A stretch of DNA of 43,397 nucleotides, taken from positions 1 to 43,397 of IMG/VR virus record IMGVR_UViG_3300045120_000203; one strand, 5' to 3'. Positions 1-6,858 of the stretch are shown here, in pieces. The translations under genes were made by a program, and so were the position numbers. Below the pieces are notes generated by a model. The model was not told the DNA's origin. It saw nothing but the letters and a program-made list of their open reading frames with translations, and did no database searches. How positions within the stretch are numbered: position 1 is the first letter of the stretch; every line of letters begins with the position of its first letter. The stretch is from a virus.

Positions 1-81
1 CTCGAGGTCGAGCGCGATCAGACCGCCGCGCGGGATCTCGTCGGCCCAGGAGCGGAGGCCGTCGATGCCGGCCTGCAGCCC
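1..81 (-). pseudogene. Fragment of the small helical protein gene found whole at 41665-41877
   Basis: On the minus strand this stretch encodes an internal part of the 70-aa protein at 41665-41877. Its start is lost because the sequence jumps at 77-81 into the attachment region, and its end lies beyond the window edge. It is the broken left-hand image of an intact gene at the other end. Confidence 0.75.
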
Positions 82-170
82 AGTACCGCCCATCGCCGCA
101 ATCGCTGCAACCATCAGCGATTGCGGGAACAGCAGCCGCGCGATTAGACGCGGAATAGACGCGGCAGCCT
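82..170. other. Partial attachment region (left copy)
   Basis: This holds the right half of the region described at 42272-42546: the 3' arm of the first inverted repeat (to about 94), the complete second inverted repeat at 96-126 (12-bp arms, 7-nt centre) and the arm-type repeat at 142-162. The 5' arm of the first inverted repeat is missing because of the junction at 77-81. No coding sequence is seen. Confidence 0.7.
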
Positions 171-1415
171 TCAACTAGGCTCCACGAGGCCGAGCGTGGC
201 GGTCGCGGTCGACCTGGTGGACGGTCGCGCCGCCTGCTCGGCCTGCTCGTCGAGGGCGTGCCGCAGGCCGTGCGGCGTCTTCGCCGCGATCGCCCTGCGT
301 GCACGGGCGCCGCGGTCGCCCTGGTCGTAGACCTTGTCGAGCAGCTCGCCCGAGTCGACGTGGCCGAGCCGGTCTGCGGCCTCCTCACGTGAAAACCCGA
401 CCTCCCGCATCAGCGTCGCCGCGGTCGCGCGGAGGTCGTGCGGGGTCAGGTCGCAGAACGGCGTCTCGGCATCGTCGTCGAAGCCGCGCTCGTCGCGCCA
501 GATGTCGGCGGCGCGGGAGCAGGCCTTCGACCAGACGAGCTTGTGGAACTGCCCGTACCGCCACGGCTTCCCGGTCGCGGTCGGGAAGACGAGCCGGGTG
601 CCGGGGGCGCGCGCGAGGAGCTGCTCGCGGACGAGCAGCACCTGGTCGGCGTCGAGCGCGACGCGCTTCGGGAGGCCTTCCTTCGCGAGCGCGGCGGTCA
701 CGAGCGCGGAGCCGTGCGCCGGCACGTCGCCGTCGGCGCCGTGCAGGTCGAGCCGGTCGTCGGTCAGGGTGAACAGTTCGCCGATGCGGAACCCGGCGGT
801 GCCCTTGAGCATGAGCATCCGGCGGGCGTAGGCGGGGGCGCAGGCGGCGAGCAGGTCGAGCTCGTCGAGGGCGAGCGCCTTCCGCTGCCGCGGTTCGACG
901 TCGATCGCGGGGATCGCGAGGATCGTCTGGTCGGCGGTCGGCTCGGCGCGGATCACGGTCTTGAGAGCCTGCAGTTCGTTCCGGGCGGCGGTCGCCGCGA
1001 CGAGCGCCCGGTCGAGAATCCACGGCTCGACGGTCTGCCGGGTGAACAGGCTCAGCGGCGTCTCGGCGTGCTCGGAGTGGTCGCCGGAGAGCCACGGCTT
1101 GAGTGAGCGTTCCCAGTGCTCGACGCCGCGGGGGCGAAGCGCGCCGGTGCGGCCGGCGAGCCGCTTGTGCTTGAGCACGTTCGCGGCGGCCTGGCCGAGC
1201 GTGCGGCCGGCCGGGGTGGCGGTGAGAGGCGAGATGCCGGCGGCGCGCATCTGCTCGAGCTCCTGCCGGCGCACGAACGCGGCGGCCGGGGTCGTGAGGC
1301 CGGTCTCGATGTAGGTCCCCTTCGGCACGAGGTGCCTGGGGAACCGGACGCGGATCCGGTAGCCGGCGCCGTAGCGCTCGACTCCCGGGAGTTTGACTTC
1401 CGTGCTGGTGGTCAC
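171..1415 (-). CDS. int: Tyrosine-recombinase integrase
   Basis: A 414-aa phage integrase that would catalyse site-specific recombination between phage attP and host attB. The catalytic set is visible: Arg210 in TAGFRIGEL, a Lys in the 245-250 beta-hairpin region, His326 and Arg329 in HDLRATAATLM, His352 in RLGHVDSG and the nucleophile Tyr363 in KVYDQ. The N-terminal part (about 1-75) resembles an arm-binding domain and 75-150 a core-binding (SAM-like) domain. The start is GTG and overlaps the excisionase-like gene as GTGA, with SD GAAGGAG upstream. The gene ends next to the attachment site, the usual arrangement. A second, truncated copy at the right end differs by a 3-residue insertion. Confidence 0.95.
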   Translation of the reverse strand: MTTSTEVKLPGVERYGAGYRIRVRFPRHLVPKGTYIETGLTTPAAAFVRRQELEQMRAAGISPLTATPAGRTLGQAAANVLKHKRLAGRTGALRPRGVEHWERSLKPWLSGDHSEHAETPLSLFTRQTVEPWILDRALVAATAARNELQALKTVIRAEPTADQTILAIPAIDVEPRQRKALALDELDLLAACAPAYARRMLMLKGTAGFRIGELFTLTDDRLDLHGADGDVPAHGSALVTAALAKEGLPKRVALDADQVLLVREQLLARAPGTRLVFPTATGKPWRYGQFHKLVWSKACSRAADIWRDERGFDDDAETPFCDLTPHDLRATAATLMREVGFSREEAADRLGHVDSGELLDKVYDQGDRGARARRAIAAKTPHGLRHALDEQAEQAARPSTRSTATATLGLVEPS

Positions 1416-1651
1416 GGGTCACTCCTTCTGTCTATTGAATGGACAGAAGCCATCGTATCGGCAGGTAGGCACTGGCCCTGGGCGACGACGGCCCGGGCGA
1501 CGTGGGCCGGGATCCGGACGGTGCGGCCGAACCGGACGGTCGGGATCTCGCCGGTCTTGATCCGCCGCCGGATCGTCATGTGCGATATCTGCCAGAGCTC
1601 GGCGAGCTCGGCGATCGTCAGGAGCTGCAGGTCGCCGCCGTCGGGGATCAC
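1412..1651 (-). CDS. xis: Excisionase-like HTH (MerR/HTH_17 type) protein
   Basis: A 79-aa protein with a winged-helix excisionase-family fold: a first helix around TIAELAELWQ, a recognition helix around HMTIRRRIKTG, and a wing (PTVRFGRTVRIPA). Such proteins act as recombination directionality factors or small DNA-binding regulators. It overlaps int by 4 bp and begins (GTG) inside the stop of the gene at 1648, so it is translationally coupled to int. The role as excisionase is inferred from family and position. It could instead regulate the operon. Confidence 0.75.
   Translation of the reverse strand: MIPDGGDLQLLTIAELAELWQISHMTIRRRIKTGEIPTVRFGRTVRIPAHVARAVVAQGQCLPADTMASVHSIDRRSDP
1425..1449 (-). 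promoter_or_regulatory. Hairpin covering the integrase ribosome-binding site
   Basis: There is a perfect inverted repeat of 8-bp arms, CTTCTGTC (1425-1432) and GACAGAAG (1442-1449), with a 9-nt AT-rich centre. On the int transcript the downstream arm ends in AGAAG, and the next bases (GAG) complete the Shine-Dalgarno of int. Folding would therefore hide the SD, and ribosomes finishing the upstream gene would open it. This is an inference from position. It could also be a protein-binding site. Confidence 0.5.
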
Positions 1652-1842
1652 GCGGGCTCCTCGATCCGCTCGAGCAGGATGCCGGCGTCGTCGGCTGCGC
1701 GCTCGATCGCCTCGACGACGAGCGGCGCCGTCGTGTCGACGGCGAGCCGGACGTTCAAGCGGGCGGGGCTGATCAGGTCGAGCGCCCGGATCCGCCAGAT
1801 CGTGTGCGGCTCACCGGTGGGCTGCTGCGGGAAGTCGGTCAT
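1648..1842 (-). CDS. Small hypothetical protein (64 aa)
   Basis: The ATG at 1842 overlaps the stop of the upstream gene (ATGA) and its own stop overlaps the next start, so it sits in a tightly coupled operon with the HTH gene and int. The protein begins MTDFPQQPTG and ends with an acidic helical segment (ERAADDAGILLERIEEPA). The reading frame runs farther upstream, but that part is the shadow of the gene at 1839-2246. No family is recognised. Confidence 0.6.
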   Translation of the reverse strand: MTDFPQQPTGEPHTIWRIRALDLISPARLNVRLAVDTTAPLVVEAIERAADDAGILLERIEEPA

Positions 1843-2246
1843 GCGGCCACCGGCCCGGCGAGCCGGTCGAGGATCCAGTCGAGCGTCTCGACGTCGGGCC
1901 AGCCGGCGAGGACCTGCTCGACGGGCTGCTCGAGATGCCAGTCGTGCCAGGCATGCATGCCGAGCCCGTACGGGTACGCGCCGGTCGGCGGCACGTTGCC
2001 GAGCAGCAGCACGAGCGGCCGGCCGGCCTGCCGGGCCGCGTAGAGGTCGCCGGTCTCGCAGACCCACGAGACGCGCCAGTGCGGCCAGCGCGGCCCGTCG
2101 TCGCTGCTGCGCCACCAGACGCCGTAGTCCCATTCGGGGCTGTAGCGGCGGCGTTCGTCGTCGTCGTAGAACGCGTCGACTGACGGGAACCGTGGCAGCC
2201 GGGCTAGAGCTCCGGGGAGCGTCTCGGCCGTCGTGTCTGCATCCAT
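1839..2246 (-). CDS. Hypothetical protein, Trp-rich (135 aa)
   Basis: An unrecognised 135-aa soluble protein rich in aromatic residues (WDYGVWWRSSDD, MHAWHDWHLEQP), with an acidic Asp/Arg stretch near residues 28-34. It is the first gene of the leftward block that ends in int and overlaps the next gene as ATGA. A promoter for the block should lie in 2247-2569. No signal peptide or membrane segment is seen. Confidence 0.65.
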   Translation of the reverse strand: MDADTTAETLPGALARLPRFPSVDAFYDDDERRRYSPEWDYGVWWRSSDDGPRWPHWRVSWVCETGDLYAARQAGRPLVLLLGNVPPTGAYPYGLGMHAWHDWHLEQPVEQVLAGWPDVETLDWILDRLAGPVAA

Positions 2247-2569
2247 GCGAGGATCCCCCTTCCCGGTGACATAGGAACTGGCGGGGCTCGAGGAGGCGAG
2301 CCGAGCCGACGTTCTAGCCGCTCGCGGTCGCCGACGCGAATCCCTTCGATCTGCAGGAGATTGTCGCGCGAGGTCGTCGCCGGTCGCGCGAGTCGCGCTG
2401 CCCGTCGCGGTTCGTCGTCGCGGCCCCGATCACGAAAAAACGTGCATTTTGCGTTTTTCCGGCGGGGGGCCGTCTGCCGAGCCGGCGGGAATGGGGCTAG
2501 CGTTTCGATCTGCTCGGCGTTCTGCGGCGGTTCGAGCGCGTCCACCATCCACCAGGGGAGGGCCTCCCG
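2247..2569. promoter_or_regulatory. Divergent intergenic region with an A/T-tract inverted repeat
   Basis: About 320 bp between the leftward block and the rightward HTH/membrane gene, with no convincing gene. It contains an A/T island with inverted repeat AAAAACG (2436-2442) / CGTTTTT (2452-2458). The overlapping palindrome CACG-AAAAAA-CGTG lies at 2431-2444. It probably holds promoters for both directions. The CGTTTTTCC motif also occurs in the A/T-tract cluster at 32901-33075. Confidence 0.4.
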
Positions 2570-3097
2570 ATGGCCGCCGATTGGCTCACGCTCGCCGACG
2601 TCGCCGAGTTGCATCGCGTCAGCGTCCGAACGGTGCAGCGCTGGACGCACCAGGGGCTACGGACGACCCGGATCGGCCGGCGGCAGGTGACGCGGGTCGA
2701 GTGGCTCGACGAGTTCCTGCTCGGGCAGGCCGAGGATCGCGAGTTCGAGCATGCCCGGAGGCAGGTCGCGCGTCTGTTCGGCCGCACCGGGCCGCCGCGC
2801 TGGCTGACGGGGATGCGGCTCGTCCTGATCGCGTCGATCGCGATCGCGGTCGGCGAGGAGATCGCCGACGCGTGGATGGAGCCGTGGCAGCCGTTCGGGC
2901 TCGAGCTCGACTCGCTCGCCGCGATCGTGACCGCGGTCGCGCTCGTGCTGATCGGGGAGCGGTTGCTGCTCGACCGGCTCTCGCGGCAGGTCGGCCGGCG
3001 GGCGTTCGCCCGGATCCGGGCGGCTCGTGCCCGCGAAGCCGCCGACGAGGCGATCGCCGAGCCGGCAGAGCCGCTCGCTGACCACGAGCCGCTGTAA
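2570..3097 (+). CDS. HTH domain protein with two predicted membrane segments
   Basis: A 175-aa protein. Residues 5-50 form an HTH_17/MerR-like DNA-binding domain (TLADVAELHRVSVRTVQRW, wing TTRIGRRQVTR). Two hydrophobic segments follow at about 82-96 (LVLIASIAIAVG) and 118-132 (AAIVTAVALVLIG), then a basic/acidic tail. This suggests a membrane-tethered DNA-binding protein. It has a good SD (GGGGAGG) and stands alone on the plus strand among leftward genes, a position often taken by lysogeny regulators. No canonical repressor is otherwise obvious. Function is inferred only. Confidence 0.65.
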   Translation: MAADWLTLADVAELHRVSVRTVQRWTHQGLRTTRIGRRQVTRVEWLDEFLLGQAEDREFEHARRQVARLFGRTGPPRWLTGMRLVLIASIAIAVGEEIADAWMEPWQPFGLELDSLAAIVTAVALVLIGERLLLDRLSRQVGRRAFARIRAARAREAADEAIAEPAEPLADHEPL

Positions 3098-3204
3098 CGG
3101 CCCCTCTCGCCGGCCGGAGCACCGGTGACTGGTTATGAGCACCGACGGGCCGGACGACACCAGGGGAGCCGTGGCGAGCCCGGCGGCTGCGAGAACCCCG
3201 ACTT

Positions 3205-3516
3205 TCACTTCGCGACGCAGACCCAGAGGGTGATCTGCCCGCCGGGGTGGTTGAGGACGACGGCCTGGAACGTCGAGCCGGCCGGGCACTGCTCGGCGCC
3301 GCCGCTGCCGGCTGGCCCGGCCGGGCCGGTCGCGCCGACGGCGCCGTCTTTGCCGGCCGGGCCTTGCGGGCCGGTCGCGCCGACGGCGACGTTTATGGTG
3401 GTCGTCGCCGCCGGCGGCCCTGTCGATCCGGCAGAGAGCGCGATCGACGCGAAGACGCCGGTGCCGGCGGCGAGCACGAGCGACCCGCCGAGCACGAGCT
3501 TCTGCCAGAGGGTCAC
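3205..3516 (-). CDS. Small collagen-like protein with N-terminal membrane anchor or signal
   Basis: A 103-aa protein. Residues 5-30 are hydrophobic (signal peptide or anchor). Residues 45-72 are a short Gly-X-Y run (GATGPQGPAGKDGAVG...). The C-terminal domain contains two cysteines (QCPAGS, WVCVAK) that could pair. It overlaps the small membrane protein upstream by 4 bp and lies downstream of the endolysin, so it is expressed late. Possible roles are a spanin-like or surface-exposed accessory; neither is proven. Confidence 0.6.
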   Translation of the reverse strand: MTLWQKLVLGGSLVLAAGTGVFASIALSAGSTGPPAATTTINVAVGATGPQGPAGKDGAVGATGPAGPAGSGGAEQCPAGSTFQAVVLNHPGGQITLWVCVAK

Positions 3517-3698
3517 TGGTCGCGCTCCGGGTGCTCGATCTTCTCGGCGACGTCGACGCCCTTGAGCAGCAGCGCGATCCGCTCCTCGCAGTCCCGCACC
3601 ATCTGTTTACGCATCGACCGGATCACCACCCACGCGCCGAGCACCGACCCGGCCCCTGAGAGGAACGCGCCGGCGGCGGCGAGCGCGTCCGCGCTCAT
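3513..3698 (-). CDS. Small membrane protein, holin candidate
   Basis: A 61-aa protein with one hydrophobic helix (about 5-28, AAAGAFLSGAGSVLGAWVVI) followed by a basic, then acidic cytoplasmic tail. Size, topology and position immediately after the endolysin fit a holin or holin-associated membrane protein. It overlaps the next gene by 4 bp. No specific holin family is recognised. Confidence 0.5.
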   Translation of the reverse strand: MSADALAAAGAFLSGAGSVLGAWVVIRSMRKQMVRDCEERIALLLKGVDVAEKIEHPERDQ

Positions 3699-3719
3699 CG
3701 GTCACGGCCAGTAGAGAAG

Positions 3720-3884
3720 TCACGGCTCGGGCTCCGGTTCCTGCCCGGCCGCGGCTCGGAGCCGGAGCTGCTCGAGCTTCCGCGCGACCTCCGGCGAGAG
3801 CAGGTCGTCGGAGGGCTGCTCCTGCGACCAGTCGGCCGGGCCGGCATCGTCCGGGTCAGTCTCCGGGGTATCTGATGAGCGCAT
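3720..3884 (-). CDS. Small acidic hypothetical protein (54 aa)
   Basis: The minus-strand ATG at 3884 opens a 54-aa frame beginning MRSSDTPETDPDD, with a helical centre (PEVARKLEQLRLR) and a GluPro repeat at the C terminus. It overlaps the 3' end of the endolysin gene by about 29 bp and fills the gap before the holin candidate. Composition matches neighbouring real genes. No family is recognised. Confidence 0.5.
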   Translation of the reverse strand: MRSSDTPETDPDDAGPADWSQEQPSDDLLSPEVARKLEQLRLRAAAGQEPEPEP

Positions 3885-4791
3885 AGCCGTAGACCTCCGA
3901 TGGATAGCGGGTGCGGGCGTAGGCGCCGCCGCCGTTCGACTGCGAGCCGCTCGTGCCCGGCGACGTGTTGCCGCCGTAGGTGAGCGTCGACGACGACGTC
4001 GGTGCGGCCCTGACCATCTCGACGTGGACGCCGCGTCCGCCGATCACGACGAGGTCGCCGACCTTGACCTTGCCTCTGTCGTTCGTCCAGCCGCGGTAGC
4101 ACTTCTGGCCCTGCCGGGCGTAGTCCTCGATCTGCGCGACGGACGCGAGATGTGAGTCGATCTTCGCGACGTCGGCGCTCTCGAGCGCGTAGTAGCACCA
4201 GCAGCCGCACCAGGGCTCGCCGCGGAGCCAGGTGCCGTTCGCGCAGCGGTCCTGGCTCGTGCGGATCCCGTCGGGCCGCGAGTCGCTGTTCGAGTTGGCC
4301 GGGTTCTCGGTGTAGCCGACGCGGCCGCTCATATGGTCGAGCGCGACCTGGCGCGGCTGCTTCGTCGGTGCTGGCGGTGTCTTCGCGGCGTCGCGGATCA
4401 GGTTCGCGGAGTAGTCGTCGATCGCCGGCTCGCCGGCGTGCGGCCGGCCTTCCTGCACCCTGACGGAGCGGAGGAAGTTCCAGGTCGAGAGGCCGATGAA
4501 GCCGGTCGGCTGGATCTTCGCCCACTTCTGGATGCCGGCGATGCCGGGGCCGTTGCTCGAGCCGTGCGCGAACCCGTTCGAGAAGGACCGGTCGTAGCTC
4601 GGCGGGTCCCACGGCCACGCGCCGAGCCGGCCGAGCGTCCGCTTCAAGGCGACGAATACGTCGGAGTCCGGGCTCGGCGTCTTGCCCTGCTCGGCGGCGT
4701 CGGGCGGGTAGTACGGGCCCGTCCAGGGGACGTTGACCATCGGGCCGCCCTTCGGCGGCTGCGAGTTCCAGTTACGAGCCGTCTTCCTCAC
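3856..4791 (-). CDS. Endolysin: CHAP-type amidase/peptidase with peptidoglycan-binding-like region
   Basis: A 311-aa cell-wall hydrolase. Residues 45-108 resemble a peptidoglycan-binding segment (GIQKWAKIQPTGFIG). Residues 150-260 carry CHAP/NlpC-type catalytic features: Cys195 in GEPWCGCWCYYAL and His256 in GRGVHVEMV. It would cleave peptide or amide bonds of peptidoglycan at lysis. No signal peptide is visible, so release probably needs a holin, and a candidate lies two genes downstream. The start could be GTG 4791 or ATG 4740 (MVNVPW); the former overlaps the acidic gene at 4772-4879. Confidence 0.8.
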   Translation of the reverse strand: MRKTARNWNSQPPKGGPMVNVPWTGPYYPPDAAEQGKTPSPDSDVFVALKRTLGRLGAWPWDPPSYDRSFSNGFAHGSSNGPGIAGIQKWAKIQPTGFIGLSTWNFLRSVRVQEGRPHAGEPAIDDYSANLIRDAAKTPPAPTKQPRQVALDHMSGRVGYTENPANSNSDSRPDGIRTSQDRCANGTWLRGEPWCGCWCYYALESADVAKIDSHLASVAQIEDYARQGQKCYRGWTNDRGKVKVGDLVVIGGRGVHVEMVRAAPTSSSTLTYGGNTSPGTSGSQSNGGGAYARTRYPSEVYGYALIRYPGD

Positions 4792-4879
4792 CGTCTCCGT
4801 CTTCGTCGGGCTCGGCCTCGTCCGGCTGCGCCGGCTCGGGCTCCGTCGGTTCGGTCTGCGGTGTCTCGGTCGTGCTCAT
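4772..4879 (-). CDS. Tiny acidic protein (35 aa)
   Basis: A minus-strand ATG at 4879 with a near-perfect SD (AAGGAGGA) opens a 35-residue, almost wholly Pro/Glu/Asp protein beginning MSTTETPQTEP and ending DGEEDGS. It overlaps the start of the endolysin, suggesting translational coupling. The strong SD is the main argument that it is real. Function unknown. Confidence 0.55.
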   Translation of the reverse strand: MSTTETPQTEPTEPEPAQPDEAEPDEDGDGEEDGS

Positions 4880-4906
4880 GCGTCCTCCTTCGTCGATGGG
4901 TCGTTC

Positions 4907-5383
4907 TCAGAGTGTGACCGTCGTCGTGTCGGCATACCCGGCGGCGAGCTCCTCGCTCGAGAGCGCGAACGCGACGCCGTCGGTGCCGGTCAGCACGACC
5001 CTCGGCGGCAGGATCAACGCGGTACCGGTAGCCGTCTCGAGCTGCTCGGGCTCGGTGACCTCGCGCGCCTCGTAGACGGAAAGGACGGCGGCGTCGGGCG
5101 GCGTCGGCTCGCGCGGCGCCGGCTGCGGTGGAGGCGCCGGCGGGTTGACGGGCTCGATCGGCTCGGGCTGCGGCGGATCGCCCGGGTCGGCCACCCAGGC
5201 GGCGTGCGCCTCCTCCCATGCGGTGTGGACGGCCGCGCAGGCGGCCTCCCAGTCGGCCGTCGTCTGCGCGTTGAGCTGCTCGATGATCGTCTGCTGCTCG
5301 GCGTAGGCGTCGAGCGCGTTCTGGTAGTTGTCCTGCTGCGCCTGCCAGGAGGCGAGCGCGGTGTTCGCGTAATAGCTGCTCAT
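4907..5383 (-). CDS. Hypothetical tail-region protein with coiled coil and Pro-rich linker
   Basis: A 158-aa protein. The N-terminal 65 residues are Ala/Gln/Trp-rich and helical (SYYANTALASWQAQQDNYQ). Residues 68-95 are Pro-rich (PPQPEPIEPVNPP). The C-terminal part is a small beta-rich segment. It is located just after the collar-type fibre gene, where a fibre chaperone or tail-tip accessory would be expected. No family is recognised, so the role is inference from position. Confidence 0.6.
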   Translation of the reverse strand: MSSYYANTALASWQAQQDNYQNALDAYAEQQTIIEQLNAQTTADWEAACAAVHTAWEEAHAAWVADPGDPPQPEPIEPVNPPAPPPQPAPREPTPPDAAVLSVYEAREVTEPEQLETATGTALILPPRVVLTGTDGVAFALSSEELAAGYADTTTVTL

Positions 5384-5392
5384 TCTCGGCTC

Positions 5393-6151
5393 CTAGTCGT
5401 CGAGCTTCACGATCCATGGAACGTAGACCGTCGGCGGCACGTTCTCGTGGGCGCCGCCGCCGCCGGCCGAGGCGATCACAACTCCGGACGCGGCGGCGTA
5501 AAGGCTGATCCCGGTCGCGGCCCCGTTTAGACCGGCGGCCGAGAATCCCTGCACCGTCTGGTTCGTATTCGCGCCACGGTTGCCAGCGTTGTCGGCGGCA
5601 CCCGCGGCGGTCCCCCACGCCGCCGCATGCGTATGCGTCGGGTCGTAGGGGGTATGAGTGTGGCTGTCGGCGGCGAGGCCGTGCGCGTGCCCGGGCATCT
5701 CGGCGACCGCGATCGTGTGGTACTCCTCGCCCGTTCTGCCGGCGATCGTGATCGCGACCGCGCGCGTGGTGCGGTTCGCTCGTGCGCCTCCGGGCATCTG
5801 GTCGAGCCCGGTCGGCGAGAGGCCGCGCAGGTCGGGCACGCGGAAGTTGCCGGCACCGGGGTCGGCCTGCCCGTGCGCGGTCTTCCAGGCGGCCGCGATG
5901 TTCGCCGAGGCGAGCGGGTAGGTCGCCGTCACGTAGCTCGTGCCGTCGGCCCAGACCCAGTGGCCGTAGGTCGCGAGCGTCGGCAGCACTCCGCCGGGCC
6001 ACAGTTTGACCTCGCCGGGGATCGACCCCGACGCGCGCACCTGCGAGAGCACCGTCTCGAGCCGGACGCAGAGCTCCTGCATGTCGACCGGGACGTCGGC
6101 CGGTTCGGCCTCGAGCGGGTAGGGGAGTTGCCAGGTCGGGGTCGTCGGCAT
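5393..6151 (-). CDS. Phage tail-collar domain fibre protein
   Basis: A 252-aa protein with the collar-domain signature: PGEVKLWPGGVLP, then GHWVWADG, FRVPDLRG (residues 103-110) and the C-terminal NVPPTVYVPWIVKL. A His-rich stretch, MPGHAHGLAADSHTHT (about 152-167), resembles metal-binding receptor-tip segments of fibre proteins. The start is at 6151 with SD GAGGAGGA; the longer open frame is a shadow of the upstream gene. It probably forms part of the distal fibre. Confidence 0.85.
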   Translation of the reverse strand: MPTTPTWQLPYPLEAEPADVPVDMQELCVRLETVLSQVRASGSIPGEVKLWPGGVLPTLATYGHWVWADGTSYVTATYPLASANIAAAWKTAHGQADPGAGNFRVPDLRGLSPTGLDQMPGGARANRTTRAVAITIAGRTGEEYHTIAVAEMPGHAHGLAADSHTHTPYDPTHTHAAAWGTAAGAADNAGNRGANTNQTVQGFSAAGLNGAATGISLYAAASGVVIASAGGGGAHENVPPTVYVPWIVKLDD

Positions 6152-6162
6152 CGCGTCCTCCT

Positions 6163-6858
6163 CTAGACGGGCTGGTCGTCGCGGACGCCCGCGTAGGTCG
6201 GGTAGGCGGCCTTCACGGCGGCGTAGCTCGCATGGTTTGTGTGGAGCTGCTGGTAGGTCTGCCCGGTTGTGTGCTGGTAGGTGAGCACGATCCCGCCGGG
6301 CTTCTGCGCGAGCAGCGCCGCGAGCGTCGCCGCCGGGTTCGGCGTCTGCGAGTCGTAGGTCGTGACGGTCAGGTAGTAGGCGTAGTCGGGTGCGGCCGGG
6401 TGCCCTTGCGCTGCGCCGTCGCGCTCGCGGAAGATCACGGTCTGCGCGCCGGTCAAGGTGGCGCGGGCGGCGCCGATCAGGGCGTCGCGGGTGCCGCGCT
6501 TGAACCCGGCCGTCGACGCGATCCGCTGCCGCTGCTCGGCCGGCGTCGACCCGGGGAACAACCGGACGCCGACGAACTGGCCGAGCCACGGCAGCGCCTC
6601 GGCGGGGCAGCGGTCGAGGTCGAGCAGCAGCGACCAGCCGGGCCCGTCCGGCGTGTCGCGCACCCAGTCCTCGACGAGCTGGTACTCGCCGCCGATCGCG
6701 TTGCAGAGGATCAGCAGCGACCAGGCCGCGAACGGGTCCTGCTCCGCGACCGGGCCGAGCATCGCGTAGAGGCGGGCCGCGAACGAGTCGGGGGCGAGAT
6801 CCGGCGGCGGCGCCGGCACGTCCCGGGTCTGCGGCGGGATGCGGGCGATCGCGCTCAT
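6163..6858 (-). CDS. Tail protein I-like baseplate protein
   Basis: A 231-aa protein resembling the P2 gpI/tail protein I family: SFAARLYAMLGPV, then a central LPWLGQFVGVRL (about 89-100), as expected for a baseplate protein that contacts gpJ and anchors fibres. The ATG at 6858 overlaps the stop of the gpJ-like gene, the conserved J-I order of P2-like phages. Family assignment rests on motif and synteny. Confidence 0.75.
   Translation of the reverse strand: MSAIARIPPQTRDVPAPPPDLAPDSFAARLYAMLGPVAEQDPFAAWSLLILCNAIGGEYQLVEDWVRDTPDGPGWSLLLDLDRCPAEALPWLGQFVGVRLFPGSTPAEQRQRIASTAGFKRGTRDALIGAARATLTGAQTVIFRERDGAAQGHPAAPDYAYYLTVTTYDSQTPNPAATLAALLAQKPGGIVLTYQHTTGQTYQQLHTNHASYAAVKAAYPTYAGVRDDQPV

Larger units (their letters stand above)
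1..1012. repeat. Left copy of terminal redundancy (rearranged)
   Basis: Bases 1-81 match 41734-41814 and bases 77-1012 match 42453-43397, so the left end repeats the right end but skips about 643 bp. The junction has 5 bp of shared sequence (agccc, 77-81). The right copy also carries one extra 9-bp unit (gcggggatc) inside the integrase. The simplest reading is a circular or circularly permuted genome with overlapping contig ends that come from slightly different molecules. An assembly chimera at the junction is possible. Confidence 0.9.

Noticed and set aside
3695-4618. 307-aa Arg-rich frame overlapping the endolysin
   Set aside because: It is the frame shadow of the endolysin; only the short 54-aa frame at 3720-3884 has gene-like composition and boundaries.
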